Origin: Chelonoidis abingdonii
Taxonomy: Eukaryota; Chordata; Testudines; Testudinidae
NCBI RefSeq assembly: GCF_003597395.2
Contig: NC_133777.1
Location: 10,582,504-10,646,503, forward strand
DNA: 64,000 nucleotides
Reading direction: 5' to 3'
Shown here: positions 1-11,807 of the stretch, piece after piece
How positions within the stretch are numbered: the stretch's first letter is position 1
How the letters are laid out: every line of letters begins with the position of its first letter
The notes under the pieces: generated by a model
What the model was told of the DNA's origin: nothing
Databases searched by the model: none
What the model saw: only the letters and a program-made list of their open reading frames with translations
Made by a program: the position numbers and the translations under genes

Positions 1-430
1 TAATGGGTTACACATAGCCATGATTAGAGTAGGCGGGCCGGGTAATGGGGACAGGATGACCCTCACATGGTGGAATCCAGGTCGGTGGGTTCAGGACTTA
101 GGGGATATAGTTTAGTAGGGCGGTTTTAAGGGTTTCCCCCTCCCCCCCCATGGGTGCATGAAGCCACGACGACTCACTCCTGGTATTGGCGGTGGCCGGT
201 GATGTGTTCAATGTAAATGTCCCTAGACCACCGGATAGTGTCCGAGACCATCAAACATCTCATGAGTCGCACATAGCGACAGCCCACCCCACAGGCCCTA
301 AGTACACGTTTGTTACAGGGGTCCCAGGCGCCTAGCGCCCCTGATCGTCGGTGTAAACCTCGTAGCCCTTTGCCCGATACTTCTCTTCTGTTGTCCCCAT
401 CCCTCCCTCCCCCAGGAGAGAGGCAGGAAA
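1..430. other. Unassigned CpG-containing stretch
   Basis: This block is compositionally unlike what follows. By eye, CpG is about as frequent as GpC (roughly 20 versus 18 sites), whereas the next several kilobases are CpG-poor. I recognise no repeat family, gene or RNA, and no TIR or tail is visible. It changes to ordinary sequence near a pyrimidine-rich tract at about 395-420. It could be the end of a CpG-rich transposon cut by the window edge, part of a CpG island, or an assembly artefact. I cannot choose between these. Confidence 0.3.
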
Positions 431-3400
431 TTATTTAGCCCCTGGAACAATGAGCACAGACCCTGAGTTCCTTTGAGAGCAGCTGAAGCTCTTCCTCCTC
501 TCGGGGAGGGTAAAACACCAGCTCCTTGGGCCCAGCTGCCAAACGGGGATGGGGGATGGCTCCTCGGGGCTGGATGGGTAATGCTGCCGCAGGCTGAGCT
601 GCCCAGGTGAGGCACAAGCGCTGCCTTCTATCCTGTGGCTGAATAAGTCCTTGGCTTGCCTAACAACTGTGGTGCCACTTTGTACAAAATATCCCATCCT
701 ACATAGGATTGGAGTGGTGGTTCAGATAACTCAGCACCATGCCTTTGTTGGGACTCAGTGACATGTTCAGTATCTCTTTCTGAAGCCATCTAAAATGCTT
801 GGTAGACAACAGATGGCTTAGTGGCTACATAGGACCAAGTGTGTGAGGAGACACTGGCAGGATACTTGTGTCCTTTGCGTTGCTTACCCTGTACTTGGGT
901 GACTTGCTGTCTAATTGGAATGATGGTGGAGTGGATCTGTATATTCTAACATCTGTATTCTCTGCTGCCATCTTAGACTGGAGCTGCAGTGATTCTATTC
1001 TATTGCCTCATTGTGCCACACTCTTTGGCTTTGAAAACACCATTTTGCTTCAGTGAATATACTTAGTTCTGTAGGGCACCACAATACCATAATGCAGAAA
1101 TGGGAAGGCATCTAAGCAGTGCTTACCTACTGCAAAGAGAGATGCTACAGGAATATTTTAGCTAGCAGTATTTTTATTTTTAAGTAGCTTCAGATTGCAG
1201 GATTGATTATAGCAAAGACTATTCTTGGGTCTTTTTTTTTTGTGGGAGGGGGAAGTTCACTACAAAAATGTCTGAATTTGAGAGCAAAATTGTCTTCTGA
1301 TCTTCAACCTTGGTCTTTCTCTTCTTAACTCATCTGAATTTCCTTGGTTGGAGGAGAAATCAAGATGTGCAAGGTTTGTTTGTTTGTTTGTTTTTAAAAA
1401 ACAAAACAAAAAAACCTCTACATATTTCCAATGATTTTAGCTCACTTCTTTGGTCTGAGGTAGTTGCCTCTTGTAGTGAAACAAAGAGTGTGGGGTATTG
1501 AAGAGGAGAAACACAAGTGTAGGTTGGGGAAACTGTTCTTGGATTGTTATATATTCAGTGACTGACTAGTGTCTCTTTCATATCTGATATGCTTGTGGTT
1601 TTGTTTTTAAATAGTTTAAAATAGAAGCACTATTTCCAAGTACTGTATCCTCTGTGTAAGTATTATAAAATACTCTCTTACAGTAGTTCTGTTGAGACTT
1701 AGTGTTACAGTGAAGTCTCTTGGGGTTGGTAAACCTCCTGTTGTTCCTGCCTAACACAGATGCAAGAAGTGCATGTGCTAGTTAAAAGCTATATAGCAAT
1801 GGCAAAAACAAGTCCTTAACTCTTGTCAAACCAGAAATTGAGGGTGTAAGTTGTGTGTGTTTTTTGAATGTCAACCCTGCCTACTTCAGTGCTGTTTATG
1901 GATAGCACATAACCTCTGCTGATCCATCAACAAATGTAAAGATAGTAGCAGTGTTCCATCCTGTTGTTGACTCGTTAATAAAGATGCTCTGATTCTGTAA
2001 ATGGAAAGACATGTCAACAATTTGTGTGCATGTTTGCAGAGCATAATATAATACAGTAAAACTAGAAAATTTAACCTGGTGGTCAAAGTAACATTGCAGT
2101 CACTCTCTTCCGCTATAAATTGGTCTGAAGGCCTCTTGATTTGAATGCTTGTTTTGTCAGTATTTTGAGTATGAATTTGAATGTCCTTTTGCTCCATTTA
2201 CAGTTCACACTGACTTATCTTCCCCTCCCTCCCCCCACTAAGTACAACACAAGTAACTTAACATGCTCCATTCTTCATGCACTTAAAATATAGGCACTTC
2301 TGTTTAAACCGGTTCTTGGAATTTGCAATTTTTTTTTCTCTGAGCATGTGGTGGTGGTGTTTTCCCCTGCCCCCTGGTTTTCAGTACCTAGGAAAAACTA
2401 TATTAAATGTAAGTATGCAGTGTGGCAGCTTGTAGCTAACTGGAACTGACAGTAATGCTGGAGACTTCATAGGTGCACTCTATCCTTTTGCTCTCCTATC
2501 TTCAGTAAAAAAGGACAGGAGAATATGCTTTTCAGTTTCCTGAGAATTGTTAAGCCACTAGATAGTTAGACCCTTGTCATGAGCTGATATCCACACACTT
2601 ATCAGCAGGGCTTCTGAGTAAATCAGAATTGGAATGGAAATATTTTCTTAAGGAAACTGCATCCTGTTCCTTCATCAACCCTGGGGGTGGGGGGAAAGAA
2701 CTTTCTTAGTTGAAGAAGAGGATATTTGCAGTTTCCCTTAAAATAGAGTAATAAAGATGGATACAAAAGAACAGTTTCAAGATCACCCTGTTTCATCCAG
2801 ATAGGAATACAGGAAATGCATGGGCTTTAATGGCCACTGTAACATAGCACAGAATGGTGGCACATCAAACTTAGTATCTTAGTATTTATGTAGCCTGTGT
2901 TTTGTAAGTGTAGTGTGGCTGCTTTTTTTTTTTCCAGGTGGATTGGCAAGATCAAATGGGTCTTTCCATCTGCTATGATTAGTGTAATGAGTAAGAAGCC
3001 ATTTAGCACAATGGAAGCTATTTGATGTCTGCTGAAACCTGTATAATGTTCGTGGTGGTTTTAAGTCAAATCCAGTTTGCTTGTCTTAGAAGTCTGAATC
3101 CTTCCTGTGTCTACTGGAACCCTTGTGTATGCACATGTGGAGCTTGTAATTGGTGGCTCTGTTCTGCATGTAGTGAGACAGTGCTGTCCTGTCTCTGAGG
3201 GGAGGGAATACTCTATGCTTGTTTGCCTGGAGATACTGCAACACAATGGAGACAGCTAACTGGGACTACATCCTTTTCGTCTGTGAGAACATGAGGTATC
3301 CTTATGGCAACAGTGTGCCATAGTCTGTATGACACAGAGGGTGTGTGTGTATGGATATACACTCTGTTGGCTGTTGAAGGACTCTAAACAATCTGTGGTG

Positions 3401-3782
3401 TTGGCTTTTCATGCCCTCCCACCTTCTTTCACTATATGTTCAGCTGACAGGCTGTTTGGGAAGAGTAGAATGAGCCGTCCAGGGTGGGTTAGGTTGGTTG
3501 TTCTTGAAGAGCTTCTCATTTTCTTTACTCTTGTTACTACCTAAAGTCCATAGTGGCCCTTTAAATGCTTCACATCAGTTGCAGAAAATTGTGCATTCCT
3601 CCATATAAAGAGTTGGATATGTAACTAGGGGAGACAAGGAAAGGAGACAGTAGTTATGTAACTGCTAACTAGATTAGGATGAGAAAGAGGTATTTCTGTT
3701 TCTGGGGAGGGAATCTGCTTTCATGTTTCTGGTTTCCATGTGTTGCTTTGAGGGTTGCATGTACTGAAATCATTCTCTAGAG
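431..3782. other. Unique non-coding DNA, no gene seen
   Basis: The stretch contains only short random open frames (longest about 100 codons, no recognisable domain). A short GTTT microsatellite lies at about 1375-1396 and several poly-T runs are present. No splice-flanked exon with protein-like content was found. It looks like intron or intergenic DNA. Confidence 0.6.
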
Positions 3783-4573
3783 CAGTGGTTCTTACAACAA
3801 ATTTTTGGATGGCCCCAGAGTGCGGCCACTAATTCTTGCTGATAGCCGCTCTGACAATTTTTCCTAAAATACTTTAACTTTATGAAAAACAAATCAATAT
3901 GCAGATATCCAAATCATTGTAATTGATGTAAGGTTTTTTCAGACTCAAGTAAAAAAAAAAAATTTACAGTTGTCTGTTCATTATTGGACCTGAATAGAAT
4001 AGAAACACAAGGTGCTTTGAATGTTTGTGTGTCTGGGGGTGGAGGGGGGGGTTTTGGTGGTTTTGGGTTTCTTTTTAGACTTGCTAGCTTGTAAGTCTGC
4101 TGTGAAAAGTGAGATTTTTGTATAATTGTTAATATCACATTTCACAGCAGATTTACTCGAGCTGAGGGACAAATTTAAGCTCTGGATGAGGAGGTGGGTA
4201 GGGGACCAAGAGATGATAGGGGGATAGATGGGAGGGAGGTGAGCCCAAAGTGAGAGCCTGTGGCCCTGGTGCACAGGGGAGGTCTGGAGGGGGCAGGGAG
4301 GTGAGCCTGGAGCCCTGCGGCTGGGGGATGGAGCTGCCTGCTGCTGCTGCATGGTGAGAGCCTGTCACCCACTACCCCAGGGCTTAAGCCTGAAGCCCAA
4401 GCCCCACCGTCCCCAGGAAGGTGGGAAACTCACGCTGGCTGCCTGCTCCTACAGTTCGTGACTCCAGAAGGGGACAGAGACCAGCCCCTGCTGGCGCTGC
4501 CCCTTCCCCCCAGTCACCCAGGAGGCTGTGGCAGCAAGAAAAGCCTATGGTGGTAGCATTTGAGAAAACACTG
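3783..4573. mobile_element. hAT-like non-autonomous DNA transposon
   Basis: The left end starts CAGTGGTTCTTAC. The right end reads, in reverse complement, CAGTGTTTTCTCAAATG, giving an imperfect TIR that begins CAGTG as in hAT elements. The 8-bp flanks are CTCTAGAG (3775-3782) and CCCTAGGG (4574-4581). They match at 6 of 8 positions, as expected for an old hAT 8-bp target duplication. The interior has no transposase; its right half is GC-rich (4180-4560). The 'CAGTGGTTCTCAAAC...' end type is one I know from turtle and crocodilian hAT non-autonomous families. Short open frames inside have no recognisable domain. Confidence 0.75.
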
Positions 4574-7500
4574 CCCTAGGGTATCTTATCAGATAGACCA
4601 CTTCACCCCCCTCCCCCTTGCATGGATCAGTGAGGTATAACCATTACATCTTGAGTTATAAGCAGTTGTTTCAGCTGTATCCTCCTCCTGAGTCATACTG
4701 CAGTGTTCCATTAAAGCTTATTTTGCAGCAAGTCATAAGGTGGGAAATGGAACCGAGCCTATGTTGCCTTTGACAGTGCAGTACTATCTCCAGTTCCCAT
4801 GCTTTTTACTGTCAATGAATTTCCAGGAGATGATCATACCAATGCTGTCAAATTACCCTTGGATCCAGTCCACCACATCGATAAGGTTTCTCTGCAGCTT
4901 GTGCTGTCGTCCCTGACTAAAGCAATGTAGGAATGTAAAAGCTCTTCATTATTTGCCCAGGTGGCTTGAGTGTTCTCCCACTCAATTTATGGTGCTGAGA
5001 GTAGAGCTAGCCAGAAGCCTCTTTCAGCAATGTCTTGCCTGCTGGAAAGATGAGCTGAAATCCTTAAGAGGCTTCTTAACACAGCAGAGCTGTTGCTAAT
5101 GGGATGTCCTAGGAGTGACTGCTGCTTGGTACTAATACCATCAAAAGGGAAGTTTCAATAGTAGCTGTTAACGTGTTTTACTATAACTGTTGTTAACTCT
5201 TGTAAGCACTCGGATGTGTGGTGTTTTATAAATAGACTTGGCAGGATTAGATTTTGATTGGTAATGTTGGCAAACATGGATTTCACCATGCACACACACA
5301 AACTGACACATTTCCATTGATTGAAATTTATAAGCAGGCAAAATAAGAAAAATGCTGCTTGAGAACTAATTAGAATTTGATTTAAGGATATTTACTTTCT
5401 ATATTTTTGATGTGAGATATTGACAAGTTGTATATTAAGTTATAAAGCTTTAACTCTTTGAATCTCAATGTCTTCTAGTGTTAAATGTCTGACCGCTCTC
5501 TGATTTCTCAAACTTTGAACATCTAAGTTGATAAATGCTTAAAAAATAAATATCTATATTTGTCAATTAAAGAATTCTGCTAAGCCTATTTTTGAACAGA
5601 TAAGGGTGATTAAAGCTTACCCACAACTTTACTTTTGTGCCTTAGTCATTACCTCAATTTAGCTCTTGCAGAAAGCTGATAAAACATCTCTGAATCACTG
5701 CAAAATACCAAAGTCCACTGGGGTGTTTCACTTGTGACTAGATTATCTTGCACCTCTAGAGCATTTTGTTCTAAAAGCATCTAACTACAGCATCATAGGC
5801 TTGTCTAAACTGTTTTTTCTGTAAATTCCACCATTACTACCACCTGTGACACCCTGGAAAAGAGCTAGAATAGACCACAATTGTGGGGAGGCCTAGAATA
5901 GACAGTACAGGCAGCCTCTGGCATTTGAGTAGTCATGTCACCTTCACCTGCTCTGAACAAGGTTAGATGACATGGTGATTAACCCAGTTAGCAATGGTTT
6001 TATGCCATTCTTTCCACCACTGGTGGAGTTGAAGTGATGGGGGCACTGGGTGTACACTAGATTAATTCTCACCTCTGAGGGCAATCCCTACTGTGATGTC
6101 ACCCAGCTGTTCCCTTGGGTACACCTCCACCTCTACCAGAGCTCATCTGTTGTAGTACTGTCTGGCAACTCTGCTAGTCAGGCTAACAGTCAACTTGCTG
6201 TACCCGGATTCTGGAGATGAAGGACTAGCTTGATGCTATGTTAAATTCTACTGATGCTTCACTTTGGTTTACAGACTTCAGTTTAGTGCATGGTTTTTGT
6301 GTAGATTTGGGAGGGGGGCGAGTTCAGCAAGACAGATTCAATCTGGTACTTTCTGGCTGTACAAGATCCTTGCCCTACATGTTACTTTTTATTGAGTATT
6401 TCTTGGATGGAGAAACTCAGTGCAGACTAAGCTGCCAAAGAACTTGGATTAGAGACGTTGTAGAACTCCTCTACTGTACTGGCGTCTCACTCTGATCCTG
6501 AAACCCAAGAGCATTTCTGTAAATTCAAAACACGTGGAATTGGATGATGTGTTCCTGTCCAGTTACCCCAGTTGGCTCGAAGTCAGAGGGTAATCTGCCT
6601 CTTTTAGATGGGTTAGTCTTGAAGTTTCTTTCAAGGATAGATGGCCTGTTTTCCAGGTCAGTTCTATTAGCCTGAAGTAGCATTAATTATTTTCTGTAGT
6701 GTCAGGAGACGCTGCGTTGTGGGAGTCCATTCATTGTTGCTCTCCAATGAAGCTAAAGTTGCATTTAGGTCTCTCAGTGGTGGTGCCTCCCCCAGTTTCC
6801 CATGGCCTAAAGTTGAGTCACTATTATGCCTCTGTCAGTGGATGGATATTGCAGCCTGATTTTTATCATTCTTTGCTCATACAGGGGTGTGGAGGTGGTA
6901 GGACGGTGTAGCAACATAAGGTATTTAAAAAGTCTTTCTAGCAAACCATGCAAGTTGGGGTTTGTGTGGGCTGTGCATTTAGCTATGTAGCAACATCTGG
7001 GGGGTGGGTGTGTGTGTGTGTGTGTATAGTCAGACAGTGAACTCTTTCCAGCTTTCTGTCGGCAGGATCCCTTGCTCACTGATCCAGGCTGCACCCCTGC
7101 ATTTTCAGCTAGTCCCCTGAGAACTGTCTGTTGCTGGAAACAACAAACTTCTGATTAGGGGTAAGCTAATCAGAACAACAGTTGCTGAGAATGAATCATT
7201 TTAACAGGTCATGATGCATGCAGATGGCCACTTGGTAGAAGAAGGTCTAACTCTTGCCCCTCTCATCAAGGCAGAATGTGGGATTAATGTTAATGTGCAT
7301 TCTCTAGAATGAAGTTGTCTTACCAGAGTTGTTGAGCCCTAGTTCTAGGCAATCTTTACAGAGCATATGTCTGTTAGAAAGTATCTGGCTGGGTCTTATC
7401 TGGAATAAAAACTTAAGTTAAAAGCATTAGAAATCTAATCAGCTGTTGTAAATTGAAACCCTTTTTTCCTGCTGGAGAGACTCTTGCAGAGTGTGATCAG

Positions 7501-8339
7501 GCTTTACAGCCTTGTATTCATCTGGTATAGGTCAAACTGAAGAATTAAATCTTTTTTAAAAAAAATCACAAACTGATGCCTTATTTATAAATCCTCTGGT
7601 TGTCTTTCTGCACTGAGCTGCTTGCATTTGTCTTACTAGTTCTGTTTCCTTTTTGGAGTTTAAGTAGGTAGTTATGCCTATAGTGTAAGTATAGTCCTTA
7701 AGCAGACAGCTGTCAAGTGTTGGAAGAGGGTGTTCTTGTTGATCTTAATTATTTGTGTTTCAAAATGCTGAGAGTTCCTGAAACAGTCTTCATTTGCTTG
7801 TCCTGGTGAACTGAACCTGGTGCACTTTGTATATCTAGAAGGAACCATGCCTGTTGCTGTATGTGAGGTTTTTTTAGGTTGGGGACGGGCTGGGGGCAGT
7901 GTTACTAATTGCTATAAATCTTGTCCATTTTCAGATGTGAGTACAGATGGGTATAAATATTTCAGTGTTTAGAGGTGGCCATATTTCTATCCCTCTTCCC
8001 CAGGGCAAAAACTGATGACTTGGGTAGTATATTAGGTGCAGCTCACAAACACAATTTTAAGTTGCCAGAGGACTCTTGAATCTAGCTTCAGAAACTGGCT
8101 TCTGGTGTCAAAGGATGAAGGAATGGCAAGCAGAACTGATTCTGCTCTTTATCCTTTGCTGCTTTGCCTTTCTTTGGATAGGCATTTTCTTGCCTTATGT
8201 CTTATGCAAAGCCCTTGTATTGGCTCAGAATTAACATTTAAACATCAGTACAGTTTCAAGCAGAAGCTTGTGTGGGATTTTTTTAATAGACTTTTTCTTT
8301 TGCATTCTGAGAGTGAGAAGTTCTCACTCAGAAGAATAT
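4574..8339. other. Unique non-coding DNA, no gene seen
   Basis: Moderately AT-rich sequence with stops in all frames. A TG microsatellite sits at about 7008-7025. The motif GGCTTGTCTAAAC at about 5800 resembles the outer end of the window's small TIR elements, but I could not find a matching right end, so no element is called. Confidence 0.55.
7008..7025. repeat. (TG)n microsatellite
   Basis: Uninterrupted TG dinucleotide run of about nine units, preceded by a G-rich segment. Confidence 0.85.
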
Positions 8340-8922
8340 GGCCTTGTCTACACTTGCAAGTTGCAGTGCTGGTGAGGGGGTTACAGCGCTGCAACTTAGC
8401 AGGTGTCTACACTTAAAAGCTCAGCCAGCGCTGCAACTCCCTGTTTGCAGCGCTGGCTGTACACCTGGGTCTGCTTCGGGTGTAGCGAGACCAGCGCTGG
8501 TGATGCAGCGCTGGTCATCAGGTGTGGACACTCACCAGCGTTTTTATTGGCCTCGCAGGGAGAGGACAGTTGAGAATATTATCATCCAGCATGGCAGTCT
8601 CAGATTCGCTCTGGTCATCACATTTGCACTCCACAGCCCTGGGACTCAAGAGCGGAGAGGAAGGGCGGAGTTTAGACGGGAACCACGAGAGGGAGGCTAC
8701 TGAGGTTGTGAGACTCCCAGGATACATGCAGCAGGAAGCCTATTTTCCAGCTAGGAAGAAGCTAGCCAGCTCGCAGCTGCTGAGACTTTGGTAGTGAGGA
8801 ACCGACAGAGGAGCCTGTTCCTGAAGAAGCTTTTACTTTAAGGATTGCAAATGTTTTGGGAGCAGGGGGGTATGGCTGCCTGCACAGCAATGCGTAGAAT
8901 GGATGAAACCATTGATTTCGCC

Positions 8923-9151
8923 TGTAGCGGCTCTTTGCGTTTCGACAAGTCACAGAAACCCCAGGGCTTCACCAGTGAAGCACCCCCACACCCTCTCCAG
9001 GTAGCTGTGTGGCAAGATCGCTTGAGAGTAGCAGCTGGTGGCAGATGTGGGTGTAGGTTCAGTGTCGTTTACCTGTAGCTGCTCTGCTTTCTCCACAAGC
9101 CACAGAAAACGCCAAGGCTTCCAGAGTGAACAACCCCCACCTCTTCCCAGT
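8923..9151. repeat. Diverged ~151-bp-spaced tandem repeat inside transposon
   Basis: Two related segments start with TGTAGCGGCTC at 8923 and TGTAGCTGCTC at 9074. Both run through 'ACAAGYCACAGAAA' and a CCCCCAC-rich segment ending in CTCTCCAG or CTTCCCAG. They are about 75% alike by eye. The minus strand of this part is open for 72 codons (8950-9168) and shows the same internal repeat at protein level (a 'W-F-L-W-LVE' type motif). No protein family is recognised. Confidence 0.55.
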
Positions 9152-10189
9152 GAGCCAGTAGCAGCCACTCCACGTCCACTGCAGCCCCCCCTTCCACTGT
9201 GAGCCGCGTGTGGGGAAACTCGCCATCCTATCTGAGCTGCAGCCTCGCTGGCTATGCCAGAATGTGTAAAGATGCTACAAAAACTCTTTAAAACAACCTG
9301 CAGGCTCTGTATTAACAGTTAGCTCTGTTTTTTTTCTAAAGTGACCTGAATACTGCTCCCATCAGTGGCAGAACTTCTGAAAGACAGAAGCTGATAAGAG
9401 AAACAGGAAGACTAAGAAAGATGGTGAACAGCAGTTAGAAATCTGTATTCCACAAAAATAAAAAGTTGCAAGAACTGGAGGAAGAAGGAAACAGGAAAAG
9501 GAACAGACGCCAAAGATAAAGAGAAGGCGCCAAGAGAGGAAAATGAACTACCAAGAAAGCACAGATCGGCAGGGATGACTTAAAAAAAAGTGGGGGGAAA
9601 AAAGCATCCAATTTCTTTCATGTATTTATTTTACTTTCCATAACTATATTGAATAATAAAAATATACATTGCATCAATATATGCGCGATTGGTTATTAAT
9701 GACTGCTGTTTCACATGTGTGGGTCCCCGCCACTCCCTGGGGGTGTGCACATGTTTGGTTCGACCTGCCTCCCTGCAGGTATTATGCCCTGGAAACTGCA
9801 GGGCAGCAGTGGACATGGGCTGCGAAGGCAGGCCAGAAGGGCTGCAAGGAGTAGGGGCTGGGGCCAGTTGCAGGAGCAAGATGTGGGGCTGGTTGGAGAC
9901 AGGGGCGGCGGCTGGCTCAGGCAGGGGGTGCAGCAGGGGTTGACTGGAAAGCAGGGGTGGCGGGCGCTGGGCAGAGTGTGCAGAGCTGGTGCGGGCAGCA
10001 GTGTGTGGGGGGCTGGCTTTGGGCAGGGGTGTGTGGCAGAGGTATGGCTGAGACAGGACAGGGTGTTTAGCGCAGAGGGTGGTGCGCAGTCGGTGCAGAG
10101 CTGCTTGCAGGCAGAGGGGGGCTGGACTGGTGTGGGCAGGTCATGGGGCCGCAGAGGGCAATCTGGAGACCCCATAGCCCTTTAAGTAG

Positions 10190-10668
10190 CACCCCAAACT
10201 CCTTCTAACTTCCAGGGACCCTTTAAATAGCCGCCGGGAGCGCGGGAACTGCAAAGGGAGGGCAGGGCTACCAGCGGCTATTTGAAGACCGACGGGGTGG
10301 CAGAGGCAGCTGGAGCCCCAGACCTTTTAAATACCCCCCTCACTGCCCCAGGGCTCAGGGCAGGGCATTTAAAGGGCGCAGAGCCACCGGGGGCGCGGGG
10401 CTTGCCGTGCTCTGGCCGGAGCTCCAGCCCGGGTCGCGGGCTTGCCGTGCTCTGGCTGGAGGCGGCAAACTCACGCGACTCTGGCTCAGCTGGCCGGAGC
10501 GCGACAAAGCCCACCGCCCCACTCTCATGGCTGGAGCCCCGGCGGGAGCGCCGCAAGCCACCGCCGCCCGGCTGGAGCTCTAGCTGGAGACGGGGCCATG
10601 CCGCGCTCCTCCGCCGGCGCCCACTAAAGGAGTGGGACCATGGAGCAGCGACCGCAGCTGGGGACGGA
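10190..10668. other. GC-rich CpG block with exon-like end, transposon core
   Basis: This segment is very rich in C+G and CpG. It contains several 'CTTTAAATA' or 'TTTAAA' motifs (10210, 10325, 10368) followed by GC-boxes and repeated 'GCTTGCCGTGCTCTGGC' (10400 and 10441). Near its end lies an ATG in good context (GGGACCATGG, A at 10640) with nine open codons before a consensus 5' splice site, GTAAGT, at 10669-10674. This could be a first exon with promoter of an old autonomous transposon gene or of a captured host gene. It could also be a GC-rich filler common in turtle repeats. No protein homology is claimed. Confidence 0.4.
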
Positions 10669-10733
10669 GTAAGTTGTTTTTTTGTTTTGTGTGTGTTGTT
10701 TTTTTTTTTTTGTGTTTTTTTTTTTTTTTTTAG
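10669..10733 (+). other. Possible 65-bp relic intron (GTAAGT ... T-tract ... TAG)
   Basis: GTAAGT at 10669 is followed by an almost pure T/G tract (10675-10730) and TAG at 10731-10733. This has the shape of a very short intron with donor, polypyrimidine tract and acceptor. Joining the flanks would give a short peptide that stops three codons later, so any gene is dead or the acceptor lies elsewhere. The length is below the usual vertebrate minimum, and a chance homopolymer expansion is an equal possibility. Confidence 0.25.
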
Positions 10734-11535
10734 AAGGTGCCTAGCAGGTGCGGGGCCTCAATAGGCATGGGGGTCCGATCATACCCAGCATCACGGTCTT
10801 GGAACAGGGAAGCGGGAATGATCAGCAGACCCTTCCGAATCCCTTACCGCTACACAACCACACAGCGACAAAAATGGGACGAGGTGCTCTGTGGGATGGA
10901 GATGCCCACAGATGACCACTGCACAACAGCCGCTGCGCAACGCACGAGCAATGTGATCTAACTGCAGTGCTGGTCGCTGTCGGTGTGGACACACTGCAGC
11001 GCTGGCCGTACACAGCTGTACGACCACAGCTGTAACGGCCAGCGCTGCAAAACTGTAAGTGTAGACAAAGCCTATATCTCATTAGACATGACACTGGAGA
11101 TCAAGAGTGGGAGTCTAGGTGGCTTTGCCTTAGTTAATCCATAGCTTTGAAATGTGTGTTAAGGAGCTGTGCACCAGGATTAGTTTCTTGCTTCCTTGTC
11201 CTTTCTTACCAGTGCTTGGGAGGCATAAACCTCTGTTTACAATGTTCAGAAGGAAATCTAAGTCTAGTATCTGCCTGGTCTTCTGAAGTAGTAGCTTCCT
11301 TTTTCATTACCCATGTGCAAAACGTAAGGCCCTGAATTGCTGTCTTGCGCCACCTGTCATCTCTGCAGGCCTTTGTGGTGGAGCTCGCAGTAGTGTGCTG
11401 TATGTCAATCCAGGTCTATCTTCCTTCCCCGCTAGCCATAGCCATTTGTAATTTCTGATGCACTCCAGGACTGAAGGCCAGGGGAGTATTAATGTTAGGA
11501 GAGAAACCTATTGGTGCTCCTCAGATTGAGATTAT

Positions 11536-11807
11536 GGGTACGTCCATGGTGGTTAGCGATCGATCTATCATGTCTCGTCTAAATGCGATAGATTGATCCC
11601 CGAACGCACTCTCCGTTGACTCCGGAACTCCACCAGAGCGAGAGGCGGAAGCGGAGTCGATGGGGGAGCCACGGCCGTTGATCCTGTGCTGTGAGGATGG
11701 GAGGTAAGTTGAAATAAGATACGTTGACTTCAGCTATGCTATTTTCGTAGCTGAAGTTGCATGTCTTACATCGACACCCCCCCCTCACTCCAAGTGTAGA
11801 CCAGGCC
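11536..11807. mobile_element. MITE with GTCTACAC-type ends
   Basis: The left end is GGGTACGTCC. The right end, in reverse complement, reads AGGCCTGGTCTACACTTGG. The inner part contains CGATCGAT and 'ACTCCGGAACTCCACC', the latter shared with the MITE at 47178-47476. About 272 bp long. I could not identify an exact target duplication (TAT on the left, TCA on the right). The two elements belong to one family with a CpG-rich interior. Confidence 0.7.

Larger units (their letters stand above)
8340..11072. mobile_element. 2.7 kb TIR DNA transposon, Harbinger-like ends
   Basis: The left end GGCCTTGTCTACACTTGCAA pairs with the right end, which in reverse complement reads GGCTTTGTCTACACTTACAG. Both ends continue into 'GCAGCGCTG' motifs. 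The flanks carry TAT at 8337-8339 and 11073-11075, a 3-bp duplication. The same end type with a clean TAA duplication occurs in the short element at 23461-23719, which supports a PIF/Harbinger assignment, although TAT departs from the usual TWA. The interior holds a diverged tandem repeat (8923-9151), a GC-rich block (10190-10668) and a T-rich tract. No transposase can be recognised, so it is non-autonomous or deeply decayed. Confidence 0.7.

Noticed and set aside
5798..6170. Possible MITE starting GGCTTGTCTAAAC
   Set aside because: No matching right end or target duplication could be found, and similarity to the other MITEs is limited to the first few bases.
9711..10764. Several 150-160 codon frames on both strands
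   Set aside because: They fall in the low-stop, GC-rich interior of the 8340-11072 transposon. No protein family recognised.
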